Assembly: GCA_030681635.1 (NCBI GenBank)
Contig: JAUXRT010000671.1
Location: 1 to 6,352 of the forward strand
Length of the DNA: 6,352 bases
Source of the DNA: Reyranella sp.
GTDB taxonomy: Bacteria > Pseudomonadota > Alphaproteobacteria > Reyranellales > Reyranellaceae
Direction: 5' to 3'
Part shown: positions 1-5,601 of the stretch, piece after piece
Layout: each line of letters starts with the position of its first letter
Numbering within the stretch: position 1 is the first letter of the stretch
The notes under the pieces: model-generated
What the model was told of the DNA's origin: nothing
The model's database searches: none
The model's input: only the letters and a program-made list of their open reading frames with translations
Program-made: the position numbers and the translations under genes

Positions 1-3000
1 CGCCGCCCTTCGAGATCAGGATCGCGTCGTAATCGGCCCAGGATGATCGAGGCAGCGCGAACAGGCGCTGGCGCTCCTCGAAGCTGCGCTTCGCATCGGG
101 CGCCGGGTCGAGGAAGACGTGGCGATGGTCGAACGCCGCGACGAGGCGGATGTGCGGCGACAGCAGCATGCCGTTGCCGAACACGTCGCCCGACATGTCG
201 CCCACGCCCGCCACGGTGAACGGCGTCGCCTGGATGTCCTGGCCGAGCTCGCGGAAATGGCGCTTCACCGATTCCCAGGCGCCCCGGGCGGTGATGCCCA
301 TCTTCTTGTGGTCGTAGCCGGCCGAGCCGCCCGAGGCGAAGGCATCGTCCAGCCAGAAGCCGTAGTCGCGCGCCAGGGCATTGGCGATGTCGGAGAAACT
401 GGCCGTGCCCTTGTCGGCGGCGACGACGAGATAGGGATCGTCGCCGTCGTGGCGCACGACATTGGCCGGCGGTGCGATATCACGGCCCGCATAATTGTCG
501 GTGAGATCGAGCAGGCCGCGGATCAGCGTCTGGTAGCAGGCGATGCCCTCGGCCTGAGCCTGTTCGCGCGTGCCGCCAACCGGAGGTCGCTTCACATAGA
601 AGCCGCCCTTGGAGCCCACCGGCACGATGACGGCGTTCTTCACCATCTGCGTCTTCATCAGGCTGAGCACTTCGGTGCGAAAATCCTCGCGCCGGTCGGA
701 CCAGCGGATGCCGCCGCGCGCGACCTTGCCGCCGCGCAGATGAATGCCCTCCATGCGCGGGCTGTAGACGAAGATTTCCACCAGCGGCCGCGGCGCCGGC
801 AGCTCGTCGATGGCGCGGCTGTCGATTTTTAGCGAGATCCAGTCCTTTGCAGCACCATCGGCCGCGGTCTGCCAGAAATTGGTCCGCAAGGTGCAGCACA
901 CGGCATTCAGGAATCGCCGCAGGATGCGGTCCTCGTCGAGCGTGGTGACGGCCTCCAGTGCCGCCGCGATGCCGGCCTCGATCTCCTTGCCCCGCGCCTT
1001 GCGGGCCTCGGATCCCGCCTCGCCCAATACAGGGTCGAAGCGCGCGCGGAAGAGATCGACGAGGCCGCGGGCGATCGCCGGATAGGCCGCCAGCGTGCGC
1101 TCCATATAGTCTTGGCTGAAGGGCACGCCGGCCTGCCGCAGATACTTGGTATAGGTGCGCAGCACGGCGACCTCGCGCCAACCGAGGCCGGCCCCCAGCA
1201 CCAGGCGGTTGAGCCCGTCGTTTTCGAGCGCGCCCGCCCACAGCTTCTTGATCGTCTCGATGAAGCGCGGGCCTGACGCCGCGAGATCGACGGCCGATTT
1301 GTCCGCCATCTCGACGCGCAGCACCTGCATCGCCACGCCTTCGCCCTCGCCGTCATCATCGCGGTCGTTTGGCGCGTGCAGCAGGAACGGCGCCTCGCTC
1401 AACACGCGCAGGCCGAGGTTCTCGGCCAGCGGCAGGATGTCGGACAGCGCGATCGGCTTGCGGGGATGGAACAGGCGGATGGCAAAGCGGTGTGCCGGCA
1501 ACCCTGCCCGGCGGCCGACTTCCACGTCGAACCCGGCGCCGGCCAGCATTTCCCGCAGCGGCTCGATGTCGGTGACGGCCTGCGTCGCTTCGAAGGTCTC
1601 GCGATAGACCGGCGGAAACCAGCCGCGCCAGCGGCGGGCGGCGTCGCGGCCCGGGGCATCGCCGAGCTCGGCCTGCAGCGCCGTGCGCAGCCGGTCGTTC
1701 CACGAGGTCGCCGCGTCCACCAGCGCCTGCTCGAGGGCGGCGAGGTCGGGTGCGGGCGCGTCCGGCCGGTTGAGCTTCACCGTGTAGAGCGCCTGGGCCA
1801 ATGCCGAATCGCTGCCGGTCGAGGAAGAGACCGAGGTCGCCTTGCCGTCCCAGGCCTGTTCGAGGATTGCCGCGAAGCGCTCGCTGAGTGCTGCATCAAA
1901 GCGCTCGCGCGGGGCGAACACCAGGTTGGCGGCGAAGCGGCCGACGGTGTCGCGGCGCGCGAACAGTGCCACGCGGCGGCGCTCCTGCAGCTGCAGGATG
2001 CCCAGCACCTGGTCATAGAGCGTGTCCTCGTCGATCTGGAACAGCTCGTCGCGCGGGTAGGAATCGAGGATCGCCGTCAGCGTCTTGCCGTCGTGGCCGT
2101 GGGCGTCGGCGCCGGAGCGGCGCAGCACGCTCGCGACCCGGCCGCGCAGCAGCGGCACGTCGGCCACCATCGCGTGATAGGCGGCAGAGGTGAACAGGCC
2201 GGCCAGGCGCCGCTCGCCGGTGACGCGGCCGTCGGTGTCGTAGGTTTTCACGATCACGCAATCCATCGGCCCGCTGCGATGGACCAGCGATTGCCGGTCG
2301 GTCTTCACGACCAGGATATTGTCGGCACTGCGCGCAAATCGCGCCATTGCCTCGCCGCCACCCAGCCCCGCCTCGAACAGCCTCACCTCGTCGCGGCGCA
2401 GGATGCCCAGCGCCGAGCCCTGGATCAGCTCGTAGCGCAGGCCGCCCGGCTGCGCGGCATCGTCGACATAGCGATAGCGGCGGTGGCCCAGGAAGGTGAA
2501 GTGGCCGGCCTCCAGCCATTGCAGGAAATCCTCGTACTCCTCGAAGCTCTGCGAGCGGCCGGGCGCGAGATCGGCGATGGCGTCGAGGCAGGCCTGGCGC
2601 ATCGGCCGCCAGTCGTCGACCGCGAGGCGCACCTCGGCCAGCACGCGCGCGAGCGCCGAGGCGAGGTCGTCGAGCTGGCCGGACCCGGCCTGGCGGTCGA
2701 TCTCGATGTGCATCATCGATTCGGGCCGGCCCCCCCTGTCACCCGACCCCCTTTCACCCGGTATGGCTCCAGTCTCGGGCCCGAGATCGAGCAGGTCGCC
2801 GTCGAGGTCGCGGCGCACCACCAGCACCGGATGGGCCAGCAGATGGACGGCGATCTCGCGGCGATTGAGTTCGTTGGCGATGGAATCGACCAGGAACGGC
2901 ATGTCGTCGTTGACGACGTGAATCACGGTGTGCCGGCTCTCGAAGCCGTGGCCGGCCTCGGTCGGGTCGAACACCCGGATCTTGGCAATGCCGGGCAGGC

Positions 3001-3193
3001 GGCGGCGGGCGAAGGCGAGCAGGGCGAGCGCGCTGGCGGCGCGCTGTTCGGCCGGGGCGGCGGCCAGATCCTTGTCGGCCACGCGCTCGAAAAGCCGTCG
3101 CGCGAAGTGGGCGCCCTGCTCACCGCCGGCCGGCAGGGCCGCCGCCGAGATGGCATCCAGGCCGTAAAGCCGCGGCGCCGGTGCGATGGCCAT
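1..3193 (-). CDS. gdhB: NAD-specific glutamate dehydrogenase, giant (~180 kDa) type, C-terminus off the left edge
   Basis: This gene encodes the N-terminal 1064 residues of a large NAD-dependent glutamate dehydrogenase, which deaminates glutamate to 2-oxoglutarate and ammonia in the cytoplasm. I translated the minus strand from the ATG at 3193-3191, and the frame stays open to the left edge with no frameshift. Visible motifs are an ACT-like N-terminal segment with NDDMPFLVDS at about residues 95-104, GGIRWSD (827-833), MVKNAVIVPVGSKGG (850-864) with K862 in the place of the substrate-binding lysine of the GGGKGG motif, a DDPYLVVAADKGTA segment, and GDMSGDVFGNGM (998-1009) in the nucleotide-binding region. 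Full-length relatives have about 1600 residues, so roughly 500-550 are missing. The start is supported by an AGGAGAGG site upstream, although the frame remains open for some distance beyond it. Residues 145-154 come from a tandem DNA repeat. The relative in Caulobacter is called GdhZ; the symbol here follows the Pseudomonas name. The gene is divergent from nrdA. Confidence 0.95.
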   Translation of the reverse strand, partial: MAIAPAPRLYGLDAISAAALPAGGEQGAHFARRLFERVADKDLAAAPAEQRAASALALLAFARRRLPGIAKIRVFDPTEAGHGFESRHTVIHVVNDDMPFLVDSIANELNRREIAVHLLAHPVLVVRRDLDGDLLDLGPETGAIPGERGSGDRGGRPESMMHIEIDRQAGSGQLDDLASALARVLAEVRLAVDDWRPMRQACLDAIADLAPGRSQSFEEYEDFLQWLEAGHFTFLGHRRYRYVDDAAQPGGLRYELIQGSALGILRRDEVRLFEAGLGGGEAMARFARSADNILVVKTDRQSLVHRSGPMDCVIVKTYDTDGRVTGERRLAGLFTSAAYHAMVADVPLLRGRVASVLRRSGADAHGHDGKTLTAILDSYPRDELFQIDEDTLYDQVLGILQLQERRRVALFARRDTVGRFAANLVFAPRERFDAALSERFAAILEQAWDGKATSVSSSTGSDSALAQALYTVKLNRPDAPAPDLAALEQALVDAATSWNDRLRTALQAELGDAPGRDAARRWRGWFPPVYRETFEATQAVTDIEPLREMLAGAGFDVEVGRRAGLPAHRFAIRLFHPRKPIALSDILPLAENLGLRVLSEAPFLLHAPNDRDDDGEGEGVAMQVLRVEMADKSAVDLAASGPRFIETIKKLWAGALENDGLNRLVLGAGLGWREVAVLRTYTKYLRQAGVPFSQDYMERTLAAYPAIARGLVDLFRARFDPVLGEAGSEARKARGKEIEAGIAAALEAVTTLDEDRILRRFLNAVCCTLRTNFWQTAADGAAKDWISLKIDSRAIDELPAPRPLVEIFVYSPRMEGIHLRGGKVARGGIRWSDRREDFRTEVLSLMKTQMVKNAVIVPVGSKGGFYVKRPPVGGTREQAQAEGIACYQTLIRGLLDLTDNYAGRDIAPPANVVRHDGDDPYLVVAADKGTASFSDIANALARDYGFWLDDAFASGGSAGYDHKKMGITARGAWESVKRHFRELGQDIQATPFTVAGVGDMSGDVFGNGMLLSPHIRLVAAFDHRHVFLDPAPDAKRSFEERQRLFALPRSSWADYDAILISKGG
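2730..2761 (-). repeat. In-frame 15-bp tandem repeat with G-quadruplex motif inside gdhB
   Basis: Two adjacent 15-bp units, 2732-2746 and 2747-2761, match at 13 of 15 positions. In the gdhB sense they read CCGGGTGAAAGGGGG and TCGGGTGACAGGGGG. Because the unit is 15 bp, it keeps the frame and encodes PGERG followed by SGDRG (residues 145-154), in a linker just before the conserved ESMMHIEID segment. On the gdhB sense strand and its mRNA this gives four G-runs of 3, 5, 3 and 7 (2759 down to 2730), with loops of 5, 2 and 5 nt, which fits the canonical G-quadruplex pattern. The repeat and G-runs are seen directly; that a quadruplex forms is inference. Confidence 0.8.
2773..2786. repeat. 14-bp perfect palindrome beside the tandem repeat
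   Basis: TCTCGGGCCCGAGA is a perfect 14-bp palindrome within gdhB, 11 bp from the tandem repeat. A shorter palindrome, GGGCCGGCCC (2723-2732), borders the other side. Together they make a compact structure-prone patch in the coding sequence. GC-rich palindromes arise easily in this base composition, so a function is not implied. Confidence 0.5.
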
Positions 3194-3204
3194 ATCTTGT
3201 GTTT

Positions 3205-3212
3205 CCTCTCCT
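3205..3212 (-). promoter_or_regulatory. Ribosome binding site of gdhB
   Basis: On the minus strand AGGAGAGG lies 11 nt upstream of the ATG at 3193. It is a good Shine-Dalgarno match with slightly long spacing. It decides the start, because the reading frame has no stop immediately upstream. Confidence 0.65.
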
Positions 3213-3258
3213 GGACGACCGGCCGATGTTACGCCGACGTATGACAATCTGACGACGA

Positions 3259-3268
3259 TCACGCGTGA
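3259..3268. promoter_or_regulatory. Palindrome TCACGCGTGA upstream of gdhB, possible operator
   Basis: This is a perfect 10-bp palindrome whose near edge lies 66 bp upstream of the gdhB start. Its position would suit a regulator of gdhB, but I cannot match it to a known factor, and a single 10-bp palindrome may occur by chance. Confidence 0.25.
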
Positions 3269-3420
3269 CGCCAGAAGTGCCTATCGTGTCTCGCGTTTTG
3301 CCACCTGCCCCGATGCGATTGAGCCGATTCGCTGGCGTTTCTGTCTGCGGCCCACGGAATCCGCGGCGAAGCGCGTTTTGTTCTCATCAAATGCTGCAAC
3401 TGCGAAGGGTTTCATCGGCC

Positions 3421-3480
3421 TCGAAAAACAAAATTTCAAAGCCTATTTTCTATAGCAATTACAGATAGTTAAATGGCCAT
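3421..3480. other. AT-rich block in the divergent promoter region
   Basis: Only 17 of these 60 bases are G or C, against very GC-rich genes on both sides. The richness in A and T continues in patches to about 3510, including a run of seven A at 3502-3508 just upstream of the proposed nrdA promoter. It could act as an UP-like or bent segment, or as promoter DNA for gdhB reading leftwards; no specific protein site is evident. Confidence 0.6.
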
Positions 3481-3514
3481 TCTTGAGATTCACAAGCCGG
3501 GAAAAAAATTGCCG

Positions 3515-3542
3515 ATGACAGGCGGCACAGGTGCCGTATCAT
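3515..3542 (+). promoter_or_regulatory. Candidate sigma-70-type promoter of nrdAB
   Basis: ATGACA (3515-3520, five of six to TTGACA) and TATCAT (3537-3542, five of six to TATAAT) are separated by 16 bp. Transcription would start near 3549, giving a leader of about 95 nt before the GTG at 3643. An NrdR-like box directly abuts the -10 element, which supports this position. It is predicted only from sequence match. Confidence 0.5.
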
Positions 3543-3555
3543 CTATCCATAGTGG
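3540..3555. promoter_or_regulatory. NrdR-like box 1
   Basis: The core CTATCCATAG (3543-3552) is an inverted repeat that matches the NrdR core CWATATATWG at eight of ten positions and is followed by TGG, close to the consensus TGT. It immediately follows the proposed -10 element, so a bound repressor would block transcription initiation. NrdR is the ATP/dATP-sensing repressor of ribonucleotide reductase genes in most bacteria. The match is moderate, and its weight comes mainly from the paired second box. Confidence 0.5.
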
Positions 3556-3570
3556 GAAGGGACAAACCCC

Positions 3571-3586
3571 TCCCAACATCTAGGTG
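3571..3586. promoter_or_regulatory. NrdR-like box 2, 31 bp from box 1
   Basis: The core CAACATCTAG (3574-3583) matches the NrdR core at eight of ten positions and starts exactly 31 bp after the core of box 1. Tandem NrdR boxes are typically spaced by whole helical turns, about 21 or 31 bp, so the spacing is independent support. It would lie in the nrdA leader, and the flanks match poorly. Confidence 0.45.
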
Positions 3587-3602
3587 TCTTCCACAGTGTG
3601 TT

Positions 3603-3622
3603 CTATCCACAGCTGTGGACAA
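3603..3622. promoter_or_regulatory. Inverted pair of DnaA-box-like sites
   Basis: CTATCCACA on the plus strand (3603-3611) and TTGTCCACA on the minus strand (3622-3614) each differ from the DnaA box TTATCCACA at one of nine positions. They face each other across 2 bp and together give the 14-bp perfect palindrome TCCACAGCTGTGGA (3606-3619). A weaker copy, TCTTCCACA, lies at 3587-3595. In Escherichia coli DnaA binds boxes at the nrdAB promoter, so a similar replication link is plausible here. The palindrome could instead bind another dimeric regulator. Confidence 0.45.
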
Positions 3623-3631
3623 AAAGAAAAT

Positions 3632-3636
3632 GGGGG
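3632..3636 (+). promoter_or_regulatory. Probable ribosome binding site of nrdA
   Basis: GGGGG can pair with the CCUCC of 16S rRNA through one G-U wobble and lies 6 nt before the GTG at 3643. The alternative GTG at 3598 has AGGTG (3582-3586) with an 11-nt gap. The site is weak but better spaced than the alternative. Confidence 0.4.
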
Positions 3637-3642
3637 CCACAA

Positions 3643-5517
3643 GTGTTTGATGTTGTTCAAATTCGCAGCGGTGCCCGGGTTGTTACCGACTCCTCTCGGG
3701 ATGCCCGGCTCACCGCCTTCGGCAAGGCCACTCTCACCGACCGTTATCTCCTGCCCGGCGAAAGCTATCAGGACATGTTCGCCCGCGTCGCCTCGGCCTA
3801 TGCCGACGACGATGGCCATGCCCAGCGGCTCTACGACTACATCAGCAATCTCTGGTTCATGCCGGCGACCCCCGTGCTCAGCAACGGTGGCACCAGCCGC
3901 GGCCTGCCGATCTCCTGCTTCCTGAACGAGGCCAACGATTCGCTCGAAGGCATCGTCGGTCTCTGGAACGAGAACGTGTGGCTGGCGGCCCGTGGTGGCG
4001 GCATCGGCTCCTACTGGGGCAATCTGCGGTCGATCGGCGAAAAGGTCGGCATGAACGGCAAGACCTCGGGCGTGGTGCCGTTCATCCGCGTCATGGACTC
4101 GCTCACGCTGGCGATCAGCCAGGGCTCGCTGCGCCGCGGATCGGCGGCCTGCTACCTGCCGGTCAATCATCCCGAGATCGAGGAATTCATCGAAATCCGC
4201 CGCCCGACCGGCGGCGATCCCAACCGCAAGGCGCTCAATCTCCATCACGGGCTTCTCATCTCCGACGCCTTCATGCGCGCGGTCGAGAACGACGAGGAAT
4301 GGGCGCTGGTCAGCCCCAAGGACGGCGCCGTCCAGCGCAAGGTCTCGGCCCGCGCGCTCTGGATCCGCATCCTGACGGCGCGCATCGAGACCGGCGAGCC
4401 CTACCTGGTGTTCGTCGATCACGTGAACAACGCCCGGCCCGAGCATCACAAGCTGGCCGGCCTGGAAGTAAAAACCTCGAACCTGTGCAGCGAGATCACG
4501 CTGCCGACCGGCATCGACCATCACGGCAAGCAGCGCACCGCCGTCTGCTGCCTGAGTTCTCTGAATCTCGAGACCTATCTCGAGTGGCACGAGCATCCGC
4601 AGTTCATCGAGGATGTGATGCGCTTCCTCGACAACGTGCTGCAGAGCTTCATCGACACCGCCGGCACCGACTTCGCCCGCGCCACCTATGCCGCCATGCG
4701 CGAGCGTTCGGTCGGCCTCGGCGTCATGGGCTTCCACTCGTTCCTGCAGCTGAACGGCATCCCGCTCGAGTCGGTGATGGCCAAGGTGTGGAACAAGAAG
4801 ATGTTCAAGCACATCCGCGGCCAGTGCGACGACGCCTCCAAGACGCTCGGCAAGGAACGCGGCGCCTGCCCCGACGCCGCCGACTTCGGCTTCGAGGACC
4901 GCTTCTCCAACAAGCTCGCGATCGCGCCCACCGCGTCGATCTCGATCATCTGCGGCGGCGCCTCGCCCGGCATCGAGCCGTCGGCGGCCAACGTCTACAA
5001 ACACAAGACCCTCTCGGGCTCGTTCGTGGTGCGCAACCCGTACCTGGAAAAGGTGCTGGAGCAGAAGGGCCACAACAACGAGGACACCTGGACCACCATC
5101 ACCACCAGCCAGGGCTCGGTGAAGGACTTGGACTGCCTCGACGACCACGAGAAGGCCGTCTTCAAGACCGCCTTCGAGATCGACCAGCGCTGGCTGGTCG
5201 AGCATGCCGCCGACCGCACGCCCTACATCTGCCAGAGCCAGTCGCTCAACATCTTCCTGCCGGCCGACGTGCATAAGCGCGACCTGCACCAGATCCACAT
5301 GATGGCCTGGAAGCGCGGCGTGAAGAGCCTCTACTACTGCCGCTCGCTTTCCATCCAGCGCGCCGAGGCCGTCTCGGGCGATGCCATGGCCGACCAGCTG
5401 GGCGATCACGCCATGGGCGTGCCGACGCGGGCGGAGGGCGCCGATGCGCCGCTGCCGTTCGTCGGCAACAAGATCACCCAGACCAACGACTACGAAGAGT
5501 GCCTTAGCTGCCAGTAG
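3643..5517 (+). CDS. nrdA: Ribonucleoside-diphosphate reductase, class I alpha (catalytic) subunit
   Basis: NrdA reduces ribonucleoside diphosphates to deoxyribonucleotides in the cytoplasm, using a radical supplied by NrdB. From this start it has 624 residues. The key residues are present: C92 (in PISCF) and C302 (in AVCCLSS) as the redox pair, N280-C282-E284 in the NLCSE active-site motif with the thiyl-radical cysteine, Y564-Y565 of the radical transfer path in SLYYCRS, and the C-terminal C620/C623 pair (ECLSCQ) that takes electrons from thioredoxin or glutaredoxin. The PTASISIICGGASPGIEP segment is a family signature. Escherichia coli NrdA has 761 residues; the difference is largely a missing N-terminal ATP-cone. 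I chose GTG 3643 because the in-frame GTG at 3598 would place the DnaA-like palindrome and a run of atypical AT-rich codons inside the gene, and because MFDVVQIRSGARVV fits the expected N-terminal length. The longer 639-residue form is not excluded. nrdB follows 84 bp downstream. Confidence 0.95.
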   Translation: MFDVVQIRSGARVVTDSSRDARLTAFGKATLTDRYLLPGESYQDMFARVASAYADDDGHAQRLYDYISNLWFMPATPVLSNGGTSRGLPISCFLNEANDSLEGIVGLWNENVWLAARGGGIGSYWGNLRSIGEKVGMNGKTSGVVPFIRVMDSLTLAISQGSLRRGSAACYLPVNHPEIEEFIEIRRPTGGDPNRKALNLHHGLLISDAFMRAVENDEEWALVSPKDGAVQRKVSARALWIRILTARIETGEPYLVFVDHVNNARPEHHKLAGLEVKTSNLCSEITLPTGIDHHGKQRTAVCCLSSLNLETYLEWHEHPQFIEDVMRFLDNVLQSFIDTAGTDFARATYAAMRERSVGLGVMGFHSFLQLNGIPLESVMAKVWNKKMFKHIRGQCDDASKTLGKERGACPDAADFGFEDRFSNKLAIAPTASISIICGGASPGIEPSAANVYKHKTLSGSFVVRNPYLEKVLEQKGHNNEDTWTTITTSQGSVKDLDCLDDHEKAVFKTAFEIDQRWLVEHAADRTPYICQSQSLNIFLPADVHKRDLHQIHMMAWKRGVKSLYYCRSLSIQRAEAVSGDAMADQLGDHAMGVPTRAEGADAPLPFVGNKITQTNDYEECLSCQ

Positions 5518-5526
5518 CCAGAACGA

Positions 5527-5566
5527 CCCCCGCCGCGCCCAGCCCTCCGGCCGGACGCGACGGGGG
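5527..5566 (+). other. GC-rich hairpin between nrdA and nrdB
   Basis: CCCCCGCCGCG (5527-5537) pairs with CGCGACGGGGG (5556-5566), giving ten base pairs and one C-A mismatch around an 18-nt loop. The loop itself contains the palindrome TCCGGCCGGA (5546-5555). It begins 10 nt after the nrdA stop. No T-run follows, so it does not look like a complete intrinsic terminator. It may stabilise the nrdA message or tune how much nrdB is made. Confidence 0.55.
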
Positions 5567-5601
5567 ACCTTTCGCTTCACACTGTTTGATCGGTCCGCGC
5601 C

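Larger units (their letters stand above)
3194..3642. other. Divergent intergenic region between gdhB and nrdA
   Basis: About 450 bp separate the two divergent starts. The nrdA-proximal half holds the control elements listed separately. The gdhB-proximal half (about 3213-3420) contains a 10-bp palindrome and a 9-bp direct repeat, CGCGTTTTG, at 3292-3300 and 3372-3380, but I see no convincing -35/-10 pair for gdhB. Short open frames crossing the region resemble no protein I recognise, and I see no tRNA-like or other known RNA gene. Confidence 0.75.

Noticed and set aside
1376..3244. Plus-strand open frame of 622 codons opposite gdhB
   Set aside because: It is antisense to a clearly recognisable glutamate dehydrogenase. 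It is rich in Ala, Arg, Gly and Val and matches no family I recognise; such mirror frames are expected in GC-rich genes.
3186..3468. Two small plus-strand open frames (89 and 67 codons) in the intergenic region
   Set aside because: Neither has a convincing ribosome site or recognisable sequence, and the first overlaps the gdhB start.
3459..3472. CtrA-like site TTAC-N6-TTAA
   Set aside because: The CtrA consensus needs TTAA-N7-TTAA; here the first half has a mismatch and the spacing is one base short.
3326..3491. Three GANTC sites (3326-3330, 3357-3361, 3487-3491), possible CcrM methylation control
   Set aside because: About two are expected by chance in 450 bp, further sites occur in the coding regions, and CcrM may be absent in this lineage.
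3421..3622. Replication origin, suggested by AT-rich DNA next to DnaA-like boxes
   Set aside because: Only two near-perfect boxes and one weak one are present, there are no origin-associated genes, and the position directly upstream of nrdA is better explained by promoter control.
3978..5276. Plus-strand open frame of 432 codons within nrdA in another frame
   Set aside because: It overlaps nrdA, which has intact catalytic motifs, and consists of Arg-, His- and Ala-rich sequence typical of an off-frame shadow.
5527..5570. Intrinsic terminator after nrdA
   Set aside because: The stem is not followed by a run of T, and nrdB lies just downstream on the same strand.
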